Shown here in pieces: positions 37,992-45,184 of a stretch of DNA of 45,184 bases. Source of the DNA: RUG563 sp045590215 (GTDB taxonomy: Bacteria > Bacillota > Clostridia > Christensenellales > Aristaeellaceae); assembly GCA_045590215.1 (NCBI GenBank), contig JAZNQO010000042.1, positions 1 through 45,184 of the forward strand, read 5' to 3'. The notes beneath the pieces are model-generated. The model searched no databases and was not told where the DNA came from. It was given only the letters and a program-made list of their open reading frames with translations. A program made the translations under genes and the position numbers. Within the stretch, counting starts at the first letter, position 1. Every line of letters begins with the position of its first letter.

Positions 37992-38816
37992 ATGAAGAGA
38001 CGTACAACGGATATTGACCGCTATGAACTGGAACGGGATGATATGTCAACGGCTGACTGCTTTATCAGGCAGGACGGTAATTTTCCGGCGCATTTTCATT
38101 CCAGTATTGAAATGGTTTATGTGCATTCCGGCAAGCTGAATGTGATTATGGACGGGCAGAATTTTGAAGTAACGGCCGGGCAGCTGGTTTTAACGGCTGG
38201 CTATTCTGTGCACGTTTATCTGACGGAGGAAGGGGAGCATAACGAAGAAACGGTGATGATTATCCCCATGTCCACCATCCCGTCCCTGCAAAAAATCATG
38301 AACAAAAAATCCTTCAAGGAAGTCATCTATGACGCCAATAACGACGAAGAATTGAAGGCGATTTTCACCATCACGCCCAAACACTGGAAAGAATACAGCC
38401 CCGAAACCATCAAGGGCATTTCTTATATGGTATTGGGTCTGCTTATTTCCCGTGTGGGTCTTTGCGAGCATCCTGGCAATCAAAAGAGTAATCTGATGCG
38501 GGACGTGCTCATTTATCTGCAAAACAATTATCAGCAGCCCATCCGCATGGAGCATCTGGCCCGTCATTTCGGTTACAGCAAGAGCCGTTTTTCCCGGCTG
38601 TTTCACGATCATCTTGGCTGCTCCATGATTGAATATCTGTCCAATATCCGCTGCCGCCAGGCCGCCCTTCTTTTGATTGAGAGCGATATGACCATGCTGG
38701 ATATTGCCTTGGCCGTGGGCTTTGAATGCCTGCGTACTTTCTATCGTGCCTTCAAAAATTGCTATCAGATGACGCCTACCCAGTATATCAAGCACCACAC
38801 CCAAAACTCCCGATAA
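37992..38816 (+). CDS. AraC-family regulator with cupin sensor domain
   Basis: 274 residues. The N-terminal cupin (FPAHFHSSIEMVYVHSGKLN, VTAGQLVLTAGYSVHVY) would bind a small ligand, usually a sugar. The C-terminal double HTH (IRMEHLARHFGYSKSRFSRLF, then the MTMLDIALAVGFECLRTFYRAF pair) ends in the signature CYQMTPTQYI. GAGGAG lies 8 nt before the ATG. No target is evident: upp is terminated before it, and the atp operon downstream has its own promoter. Confidence 0.88.
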   Translation: MKRRTTDIDRYELERDDMSTADCFIRQDGNFPAHFHSSIEMVYVHSGKLNVIMDGQNFEVTAGQLVLTAGYSVHVYLTEEGEHNEETVMIIPMSTIPSLQKIMNKKSFKEVIYDANNDEELKAIFTITPKHWKEYSPETIKGISYMVLGLLISRVGLCEHPGNQKSNLMRDVLIYLQNNYQQPIRMEHLARHFGYSKSRFSRLFHDHLGCSMIEYLSNIRCRQAALLLIESDMTMLDIALAVGFECLRTFYRAFKNCYQMTPTQYIKHHTQNSR

Positions 38817-38854
38817 AATGGGAGGCTACATTCCCTCAAGCGGTAAATGTACTC

Positions 38855-38882
38855 TTGACAAAAACGGCTTTTGAGGTAGAAT
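38855..38882 (+). promoter_or_regulatory. Promoter of the atp operon
   Basis: TTGACA (38855-38860), 16-nt spacer, TAGAAT (38877-38882). Confidence 0.7.
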
Positions 38883-38912
38883 GTATATGTAACTGGGAAA
38901 GAGGGCGAAGAA

Positions 38913-39392
38913 ATGAAGATTGACCCGGTTGTTCGGAAAGAAACAAGCACCATTGCTCTTGGTGTTTTCGTTTTGACACTTATTATGCTGGCTGTGTTTG
39001 CCTTTGTGAAACAGCTGGATTATTCTGTATTCATCGGCGCATTGCTTGGTGCAGCGGTTGCTGTTGCCAACTTTTTTTTGATGGCATTATCCGTACAAAA
39101 GTCAGCTGAAAAGATGAACGGTGCCGTCATTCCAAGGGATGAAAAAACCGGAGAAGAAGGGGAAGAGGGAGAAGAAAACGAAAATTCCCTTTCGCCGGAA
39201 GCGAAAGAAGCCAAGAAATTCATGCAGGCTTCCTATACAGGCCGGCTGATATTGCTTGTTATTTTCTGTATCATTGCTGTCAATGTGCCTTTCATCCATA
39301 CTGTTGCATTTTTGATTCCCCTTTTGTTCCCTCGGCTTGCGGTTTTTGCGATTCAGCTCATTCGCAATAAAAAGGAGGAGAAATTGAAGTGA
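38913..39392 (+). CDS. ATP synthase subunit I-like membrane protein
   Basis: 159 residues with four membrane helices (about 16-35, 40-60, 107-125, 128-148) and a hydrophilic acidic loop (EEGEEGEENENSL) between the second and third. Position directly before atpB and the helix pattern match AtpI-type proteins, which help c-ring assembly and may deliver Mg2+. The sequence itself is poorly conserved, so the call rests on context. GTG of atpB overlaps its TGA. Confidence 0.75.
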   Translation: MKIDPVVRKETSTIALGVFVLTLIMLAVFAFVKQLDYSVFIGALLGAAVAVANFFLMALSVQKSAEKMNGAVIPRDEKTGEEGEEGEENENSLSPEAKEAKKFMQASYTGRLILLVIFCIIAVNVPFIHTVAFLIPLLFPRLAVFAIQLIRNKKEEKLK

Positions 39393-40285
39393 CCAAATCT
39401 CAAAAGGATCGTGCTATTGATATTGCCCTGCTTGCAGGGATGATTGTGCCTTTTGTGCTTTGCATGCTCCTCAAAGTGCTCACAAAGCCTGCCTCCGAAG
39501 GCATCAGTATTTCCGGCGCACAGGTTTTCTTTGAAATCCCTATGCCTTTGCAGAATCTTTTCATTACCGAAGCGCAGATTACATCTCTGGCGGTTATCAT
39601 CTCCATTTTCTGTCTTTGCCTGTATCTGACCCACGGCATCGCCGTAGTGCCCAATTCCAAGCGGCAGCTGGTGGCAGAATATATTGTAGAAAAAGTGAAT
39701 TTTCTCATTAAAGATAATATGGGAAGCCGTTATATGGCCTTTGCGCCGTTCATTGCTGCCATCATGGGCATTTCTGCTTTCTCCAGCCTCTCTGCCTTGC
39801 TTGGCCTTTTCCCACCCACGTCCGATATGAACATCGTGGCCGGGTGGGGCATTCTGGTTTTCGTTATCATCACGCATTACAAGCTCAAGGGTGGCCTGTT
39901 CCCATATGTGAAGGGCTTCTTTGAGCCGATTCCTGTGTTTGCGCCCTTTAACATTATCGGCGAAATTTCCACCCCCGTTTCCATGTCCTTCCGTCATTAT
40001 GGCAATGTGCTTTCCGGCGTGGTTATCTCCACGCTGATTGGCTCTGCGCTGGCAGGGCTTTCCAATATGGTGCTGGGTTGGCTGCCGGGGTTCCTGGGGG
40101 ATATTCCTTTCCTGCAGATTGGTCTCCCTGCCGTTCTCTCTGTTTACTTTGACGTGTTCAGCGGTCTGATGCAGGCGTTTATTTTCGCTATGCTGACCAT
40201 GCTCTACGTTGCCACCGGGTTCCCGGAGGAAGAATACGAAAAGCGTCAGGCAAAGAAAAAGAAGAAAGCTTTGTCTGCTGCATAA
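39389..40285 (+). CDS. atpB: ATP synthase F0 subunit a
   Basis: 298 residues. GTG start after AAGGAGGAG. Membrane protein with the essential arginine R202 in STPVSMSFRHYGNVLSG and the final helix region YFDVFSGLMQAFIFAMLTML. The N-terminus has a periplasm-side loop PASEGISISGAQVFFEI. It provides the two ion half-channels at the c-ring. First structural gene after subunit I. Confidence 0.95.
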   Translation: MTKSQKDRAIDIALLAGMIVPFVLCMLLKVLTKPASEGISISGAQVFFEIPMPLQNLFITEAQITSLAVIISIFCLCLYLTHGIAVVPNSKRQLVAEYIVEKVNFLIKDNMGSRYMAFAPFIAAIMGISAFSSLSALLGLFPPTSDMNIVAGWGILVFVIITHYKLKGGLFPYVKGFFEPIPVFAPFNIIGEISTPVSMSFRHYGNVLSGVVISTLIGSALAGLSNMVLGWLPGFLGDIPFLQIGLPAVLSVYFDVFSGLMQAFIFAMLTMLYVATGFPEEEYEKRQAKKKKKALSAA

Positions 40286-40321
40286 TAAATTCAATGAACT
40301 TAATTTGAGGAGGTTACTCAC

Positions 40322-40627
40322 ATGCTCGAACTTGCTATTGGTATCATTCTCGCCGGTTGCGGCATCGGTGCCGGTCTCGCTCTGATTGCCGGTATTGGCC
40401 CCGGTATTGGTGAAGGTAATGCCGTTGCCAAGGCTTGCGAAGCCATCGGCCGTCAGCCCGAATCCAAGGGTGCCGTTACTTCCACCATGATCATGGGCTG
40501 CGCCATTGCCGAAACCACCGGTCTGTACGGCTTGGTTGTGGGCATCCTGCTGATCTTCGTTGCTCCCGGTATCTTCACCGGCGTTTTGCAGCGCACGCTG
40601 GAAGCTATGAATTACTTGCCCAAGTAA
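40322..40627 (+). CDS. atpE: ATP synthase F0 subunit c with two-carboxylate ion site
   Basis: 101 residues, hairpin of two helices joined by the RQPE loop. Helix 1 has GIGPGIGEGNAVAK with E31; helix 2 has IMGCAIAETTGLYG with E64, T65 and Y69. In Na+-type c subunits these positions are Gln32 (or Glu32), Glu65, Ser/Thr66 and Tyr70. The E31/E64 pair is the two-carboxylate version described for Fusobacterium nucleatum. It predicts Na+ coupling, possibly with an extra proton on one carboxylate. The C-terminal tail VLQRTLEAMNYLPK is longer than in most c subunits. GAGGAGG precedes the ATG. Confidence 0.95.
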   Translation: MLELAIGIILAGCGIGAGLALIAGIGPGIGEGNAVAKACEAIGRQPESKGAVTSTMIMGCAIAETTGLYGLVVGILLIFVAPGIFTGVLQRTLEAMNYLPK

Positions 40628-40662
40628 TCAACCCTAAACATCAATTTGAAGGTGCAGAATAA

Positions 40663-41172
40663 ATGAGTATACAGTCTCTGGACATCATTTCTGTCAATAT
40701 ATGGAGCATTCTCATTTCTCTTTGCAATCTGCTGATTCTGTTCCTGATCCTGAAAAAATTTCTCTTCAAGCCCGTGACAAAGGTGATGAACGAAAGACAG
40801 GCGCAGGTGGATTCCATTTACGAAAATGCCCAGAATGACAGGCAGGCTGCCGCTGAAATGAAGCAGGAATACGAAACCCGTATGGCTTTGGCCCGTGAAG
40901 AAGCCGATGGGCTTGTTCGCAATGCCGTGCAGACTGCCCAGCGCAAAAGCGATGCCATTGTGGCTGAAGCCAATCAGCAGGCAGCACATTTGAAGCAGAA
41001 AGCGGAAAATGAAATTCAGTTGGAAAAGAAACAGATGCTGGCCGATGTGAAAACGGAAATTTCCGATTTGGCTGTCAGCATTGCTTCTAAGATTATGGAA
41101 CGCGAAGTGAACCCGCAGGATCATGCCGAATTCGTTGATCAGTTCATTCAGAATGTGGGTGAAAAACAATGA
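40663..41172 (+). CDS. atpF: ATP synthase F0 subunit b
   Basis: 169 residues: one membrane helix near 12-32 (IWSILISLCNLLILFLILKK) and a long charged amphipathic helix forming the peripheral stalk (MNERQAQVDSIYENAQNDRQ onwards). One b gene only, so the stalk is a homodimer. The stop overlaps the atpH ATG. Confidence 0.93.
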   Translation: MSIQSLDIISVNIWSILISLCNLLILFLILKKFLFKPVTKVMNERQAQVDSIYENAQNDRQAAAEMKQEYETRMALAREEADGLVRNAVQTAQRKSDAIVAEANQQAAHLKQKAENEIQLEKKQMLADVKTEISDLAVSIASKIMEREVNPQDHAEFVDQFIQNVGEKQ

Positions 41173-41705
41173 CGGATCTGGCTCGTGAATACGGTGAAGG
41201 CCTGTATGAGCTTTGCGAAGAGGAAAATTTGGCCGAAAGTGGCCTTGAGCAGTTGCAGATGCTGAAAAGCTGTTTCAAGGAACAGCCTGATTTTCTGATG
41301 CTCCTTTCCAATATGGCGTTACCCAAAGAAGAACGCTGCGGCGTCATCGAAAAAACGCTGCGTGGGCAGGTGCATGACTATGTGCTGAATTTTTTGAAGA
41401 TTCTTTGCGAAAGAAATCTTCTTCATCAGTTTTACGGCTGCGAGGAAGCCTATCGCAATCTTTATAATCAACAACACAGTATTCTGGAAGCGGTGGTTAC
41501 AACCGCATCTCCCTTGAACGATGCGCAGCGTAAGCAGCTTATGGAAAAACTGCGGAGTATGACAGGGCACTCCATTACCCTGAAAGAAAAAGTGGACACA
41601 GCCGTCATCGGCGGCGTGCTGTTGGAAATGGATGGCAAGCGGTATGATAACACCCTGCGCCACCGGCTGGACGGGCTGCAGCAAGCTTTGAACGAAAACG
41701 CCTGA
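41169..41705 (+). CDS. atpH: ATP synthase F1 subunit delta
   Basis: 178 residues. N-terminal helical bundle (LAREYGEGLYELCEEENLAE) and C-terminal domain with VVTTASPLNDAQRKQLMEKL and the signature VIGGVLLEMDGKRYDNTLRHRLDGL. It links the b stalk to the top of alpha3beta3. ATG overlaps the atpF stop by 4 bp. Confidence 0.94.
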   Translation: MTDLAREYGEGLYELCEEENLAESGLEQLQMLKSCFKEQPDFLMLLSNMALPKEERCGVIEKTLRGQVHDYVLNFLKILCERNLLHQFYGCEEAYRNLYNQQHSILEAVVTTASPLNDAQRKQLMEKLRSMTGHSITLKEKVDTAVIGGVLLEMDGKRYDNTLRHRLDGLQQALNENA

Positions 41706-41747
41706 AAGTGAAATGCGCCCCCGGTCTCATCTGATGAAAGCGGTGAT

Positions 41748-43265
41748 ATGATGCAGATCAAACCTGAAGAAGTATCCAAACTCATAAAAGAGCAAATCAA
41801 ACATTACGAAAACCGGATCAGCCAGAACGATACCGGCACCATCATCACGGTGGGCGACGGTATTGCCCGTGTTTCCGGCCTGGAAAAGTGCATGGCCAAT
41901 GAATTGGTTCGCTTTTCCAACGGGGAATACGGCATGGCTTTGAACCTTGAAGAAAATTCTGTGGCTCTGGTTATGCTGGGCACGGACGAAGGCGTTCGTG
42001 AAGGTGATACGGTGGAGCGCACAGGCAAGGTTGTGTCCGTTCCCGTTGGGGAAGGGGTTATTGGCCGTGTTGTGAATGCACTGGGCCAGCCCATTGACGG
42101 CAAAGGCAACATCGAAGCCAAGGAATTCCGTGCCATTGAGCGCAATGCGCCCGGCATCATTCAGCGCAAGAGCGTTTCCGTGCCGCTGCAGACAGGCATC
42201 AAGGCCATCGACAGCATGATTCCCATCGGCCGGGGCCAGCGTGAATTGATCATTGGCGACCGACAGACGGGTAAAACCGTGATTGCACTGGACACCATCA
42301 TCAACCAAAAAGGCAAGGATGTTATCTGCATCTATGTTGCTATCGGCCAGAAGCGTTCCACGGTTGCACAGCTTGTGGACACGCTGACCGCCGCCGGTGC
42401 TATGGATTATACGGTGGTTGTCAGTGCTACGGCGTCGGAGCTTGCGCCTTTGCAGTATATTGCGCCTTACTCCGGTTGCGCTATGGCAGAGTATTTTATG
42501 GATCAGGGCAAAGATGTTCTGATTATCTATGACGATCTTTCCAAGCATGCCGTGGCTTACCGTGCTTTGTCCCTTTTGATTCGCCGTCCTCCGGGCCGTG
42601 AAGCCTATCCCGGCGACGTGTTCTATCTGCACAGCCGTTTGCTTGAGCGTGCTGCACGTGTGGCTCCCGAATACGGCGGCGGCTCCATTACCGCCCTGCC
42701 CATTATCGAGACGCAGGCCGGCGACGTTTCCGCCTATATTCCCACCAACGTTATTTCCATTACTGACGGCCAGATTTTCCTCGAAACGGAGCTTTTCCAC
42801 GCCGGTATCATGCCTGCTGTGAACCCCGGCATTTCCGTTTCCCGTGTAGGCGGCAACGCCCAGATCAAGGCTATGAAGAAGGTGGCTGGCAGCCTGAAGC
42901 TTTTGTACAGCCAGTATCGTGAATTGCAGGGATTTGCCCAGTTCGGCTCTGACCTTGATGCCGATACCAAGGCACGCCTGGCGCAGGGCGAACGCATTGT
43001 GGAAGTGCTCAAGCAGAACCGCAATCATCCCGTGGCCGTTGAGAATCAGGTGTGCATTTTCTATGCCGTTACCAAGGATTATTTGAAAGACGTGGCGGTA
43101 AAGGATATTGCCGAATTTGAAGAAGCTCTCTATGAGCGCATGAGCGCACAGCACAGCGATGTGCTGGATGCCATCCGAACCACGGGTCAGCTGTCCGAGG
43201 AAACGGAAAGCAAGCTGAAAGATGCACTGGAAGCATTCCTCAAGGATTTTCTAAAAACAAAGTAA
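41748..43265 (+). CDS. atpA: ATP synthase F1 subunit alpha
   Basis: 505 residues. Crown domain to about 95, Walker A GDRQTGKT (170-177), then LIIYDDLSKHAVAYR (Walker B region) and the alpha signature PAVNPGISVSRVGG. It carries the noncatalytic nucleotide site. Two adjacent ATG codons (41748, 41751); GGTGAT abuts the first, so the second may be used. Confidence 0.97.
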   Translation: MMQIKPEEVSKLIKEQIKHYENRISQNDTGTIITVGDGIARVSGLEKCMANELVRFSNGEYGMALNLEENSVALVMLGTDEGVREGDTVERTGKVVSVPVGEGVIGRVVNALGQPIDGKGNIEAKEFRAIERNAPGIIQRKSVSVPLQTGIKAIDSMIPIGRGQRELIIGDRQTGKTVIALDTIINQKGKDVICIYVAIGQKRSTVAQLVDTLTAAGAMDYTVVVSATASELAPLQYIAPYSGCAMAEYFMDQGKDVLIIYDDLSKHAVAYRALSLLIRRPPGREAYPGDVFYLHSRLLERAARVAPEYGGGSITALPIIETQAGDVSAYIPTNVISITDGQIFLETELFHAGIMPAVNPGISVSRVGGNAQIKAMKKVAGSLKLLYSQYRELQGFAQFGSDLDADTKARLAQGERIVEVLKQNRNHPVAVENQVCIFYAVTKDYLKDVAVKDIAEFEEALYERMSAQHSDVLDAIRTTGQLSEETESKLKDALEAFLKDFLKTK

Positions 43266-43277
43266 GGAGGCACATCC

Positions 43278-44126
43278 ATGGCCGGAACATCCATGAAGGA
43301 TATCAAGCTGCGCATTAAAAGCGTGGAAAGCACCATGCAGATCACCAAGGCCATGCAGCTTGTTGCCACCTCCAAATTGCGCCGGGCAAAGGAACGGATG
43401 GAAATGAGCAAGCCTTTCGCCGCTATCGCAAGGGAAGCCATTCTTTCCGCCTCCAAGAGCTGTGATGATATGACCATTCCGTATCTGCAAAAGCAGGATG
43501 GCAAAATGCGCTGTTATATCATCATCGCTGGGGAAAGGGGCCTTGCCGGGGGATATAATAATAACCTCTTCAAGGCGCATCTTTCCCATGCGGAAGGCAG
43601 GGAATACTGCGTTTTGCCCATTGGCCGCAAAGCTATCGAAAAATATACACGCCTTGGCGCAGAGCTGCTGTCTGATGCCTATGCCGGGGTGGAAGGGCTT
43701 TCCGTGAGCCAGTGCTATCGCATTGCCGATTTGCTGCTGAAAGCTTTCTGTAAAGGGAAATTCGGCGAGCTTTATCTGGTGCACACCAATTTCCTCTCCA
43801 TGATGAGCCAAGAGCCGGTGATTGTGCCCTTGCTGCCCATCCTAACGGAAGAAAACGCAAAGAAGGAAAAGCCCGTTACCACAGTTTATGATCCTGGTGC
43901 AGCCGAAGTGCTGGAAAAGGTGATGCCGGATTATCTGGCCGGTATGCTGTATTCTGCGCTTTGCAATTCCTTCCTCAGCGAAGTGGCCTCCAGGCGCAGT
44001 GCCATGGACAGTGCTACCAAAAACGCAGGGGAAATGATAAGCGATCTGCGGCTGCGCTTCAATCGTGCCCGTCAGGGTGCCATCACCCAGGAAATCACCG
44101 AAATTGTCGCCGGTGCAGAGCAATGA
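43278..44126 (+). CDS. atpG: ATP synthase F1 subunit gamma
   Basis: 282 residues. N-terminal rotor helix MKDIKLRIKSVESTMQITKA, then MQLVATSKLRRAKE; the Rossmann part has GERGLAGGYNNNLFK; the C-terminal helix ends NRARQGAITQEITEIVAGA. It is the central rotating shaft. AAGGAGG lies before the ATG. Confidence 0.96.
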   Translation: MAGTSMKDIKLRIKSVESTMQITKAMQLVATSKLRRAKERMEMSKPFAAIAREAILSASKSCDDMTIPYLQKQDGKMRCYIIIAGERGLAGGYNNNLFKAHLSHAEGREYCVLPIGRKAIEKYTRLGAELLSDAYAGVEGLSVSQCYRIADLLLKAFCKGKFGELYLVHTNFLSMMSQEPVIVPLLPILTEENAKKEKPVTTVYDPGAAEVLEKVMPDYLAGMLYSALCNSFLSEVASRRSAMDSATKNAGEMISDLRLRFNRARQGAITQEITEIVAGAEQ

Positions 44127-44149
44127 CCATCGGAAAGGGGTAGAACAAC

Positions 44150-45184
44150 TTGAGTGAAAAAAACATCGGGAAAGTGGTTCAGGTTATCGGGCCTGTGCTT
44201 GATATCCGTTTTGAAGACGGTCATTTGCCAGAACTGCTGACCGCTATTGAAATTCAGAATGGCGATAAGAAAATCGTTGCCGAAGTGGCGCAGCACGTGG
44301 GAGATAATGTGGCTCGCTGCATTTCCATGAACGCTACAGACGGCATGGTGCGTGGGCTGGATGCCGTGGATACCGGCAGCCCTATCACGGTGCCCGTTGG
44401 CAACGAATGCCTTGGCCGCATTTTCAATCTGCTGGGTCAGGCCATTGACGATCAGCCGGATCCAGAAGCCCAAGAACGCTGGCCTATCCATCGTCAGGCT
44501 CCCTCTTATGAAGAACAGGAAACCTCCACCGAGATTCTGGAAACGGGCATCAAGGTGGTTGACCTGATTGCGCCTTACGCAAAAGGCGGTAAGATCGGCC
44601 TGTTCGGCGGTGCCGGCCTAGGCAAGACGGTGCTGATTATGGAGCTTATCAATAACGTTGCCAAGCAGCACGGCGGCCTTTCCGTGTTCGCCGGCGTTGG
44701 CGAACGCACCCGTGAAGGCAACGACCTTTACAACGAAATGAAGGAAAGCGGTGTTATCAATAAGACGGCTCTGGTGTACGGCCAGATGAACGAACCGCCG
44801 GGAGCCCGTATGCGTGTGGCTCTTTCCGGGCTCACCATGGCTGAATATTTCCGTGACCGGGAAAATCAGGACGTGCTTTTGTTCATTGATAACATTTTCC
44901 GTTTCACCCAGGCCGGTTCCGAAGTGTCCGCTCTCCTTGGCCGTATGCCCAGTGCCGTAGGCTATCAGCCCACGCTGGCCACCGAAATGGGTGCCCTGCA
45001 AGAGCGCATCACCTCCACCAAGAAAGGCTCCATCACCTCTGTGCAGGCCGTTTATGTGCCTGCGGACGACTTGACGGACCCTGCTCCCGCTACCACCTTT
45101 GCCCATTTGGATGCTACCACCGTGCTCAGCCGCAGCATTGCTTCCCTTGGCATTTATCCGGCCGTGGATCCATTGGACTCCACC
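44150..45184 (+). CDS. atpD: ATP synthase F1 subunit beta, cut by window edge
   Basis: First 345 codons; the frame is open to the last base. TTG start with AAAGGGG 10 nt upstream and the normal opening IGKVVQVIGPVLDIRF. Walker A GGAGLGKT (153-160, K159), catalytic Glu in GVGERTREGNDLY, LLFIDNIFRFTQAGSEVSALLGR and YVPADDLTDPAPATTFAHLD. It holds the catalytic sites. GGAGLGKT has Leu where most have Val. atpC is expected just outside. Confidence 0.97.
   Translation, partial: MSEKNIGKVVQVIGPVLDIRFEDGHLPELLTAIEIQNGDKKIVAEVAQHVGDNVARCISMNATDGMVRGLDAVDTGSPITVPVGNECLGRIFNLLGQAIDDQPDPEAQERWPIHRQAPSYEEQETSTEILETGIKVVDLIAPYAKGGKIGLFGGAGLGKTVLIMELINNVAKQHGGLSVFAGVGERTREGNDLYNEMKESGVINKTALVYGQMNEPPGARMRVALSGLTMAEYFRDRENQDVLLFIDNIFRFTQAGSEVSALLGRMPSAVGYQPTLATEMGALQERITSTKKGSITSVQAVYVPADDLTDPAPATTFAHLDATTVLSRSIASLGIYPAVDPLDST

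Noticed and set aside
38801..38840. CTCCC/GGGAG hairpin after the AraC gene as a terminator
   Set aside because: The stem is only 5 bp and no T run follows.

Overview
The window is about 45 kb of chromosome from a low-to-mid GC, endospore-forming, probably anaerobic member of the Bacillota (Clostridia or Negativicutes; the sequence does not let me choose). The reasons are Firmicutes-type gene order (ylxM-ffh-rpsP-khpA-rimM-trmD; yicC-gmk-rpoZ-coaBC-priA-def-fmt-rsmB-rlmN-prpC-prkC-rsgA-rpe), a complete spoVA operon, strong GGAGG ribosome binding sites, TTGACA/TATAAT promoters with 17-bp spacers, and an F-type ATP synthase whose c subunit carries a Na+-type ion site.

Layout. 1-6.5 kb: small metabolic and regulatory units (partial esterase, two-ligand TIM-barrel isomerase, AraC and XRE regulators, alpha/alpha-toroid protein, double zinc-ribbon protein, GH39 beta-xylosidase with a DtxR-like regulator). 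6.5-10.3 kb: SRP and ribosome maturation operon. 10.4 kb: tRNA-Leu(GAG). 10.5-12.7 kb: an AT-richer Type II restriction-modification cassette flanked on both sides by arrays of a GTTTCAT heptamer. 12.7-14.6 kb: an APH-fold kinase behind a leader-peptide/terminator attenuator, then an uncharacterised protein whose start region is duplicated and has ATC where ATG is expected. 14.7-29.9 kb: a long housekeeping operon, with genes often overlapping by 4-11 bp, covering nucleotide supply, CoA, replication restart, translation initiation and rRNA modification, and a Stp/PrkC phosphosignalling pair. 29.9-31.4 kb: a decayed stretch, a Cof-type phosphatase and tRNA-Leu(UAA). 31.4-33.1 kb: yebC and an exported C39-like peptidase. 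33.2-36.1 kb (minus strand): spoVAA-AB-(unrecognised small ORF)-AC-AD-AE. 36.2-38.8 kb: TIM-barrel isomerase, upp, AraC regulator. 38.9 kb to the end: the atp operon (I, a, c, b, delta, alpha, gamma, partial beta).

How it works together. The core is growth machinery: protein targeting, ribosome assembly, formyl-Met processing and energy coupling. Accessory layers sit between the operons. The most notable are the repeat-flanked R-M cassette, the attenuated kinase, the non-AUG start candidate, the 42-codon frame translationally coupled inside the spore DPA-channel operon, and the two-carboxylate c subunit predicting a Na+-coupled ATP synthase. All functional calls are from reading the sequence; no database search was run.
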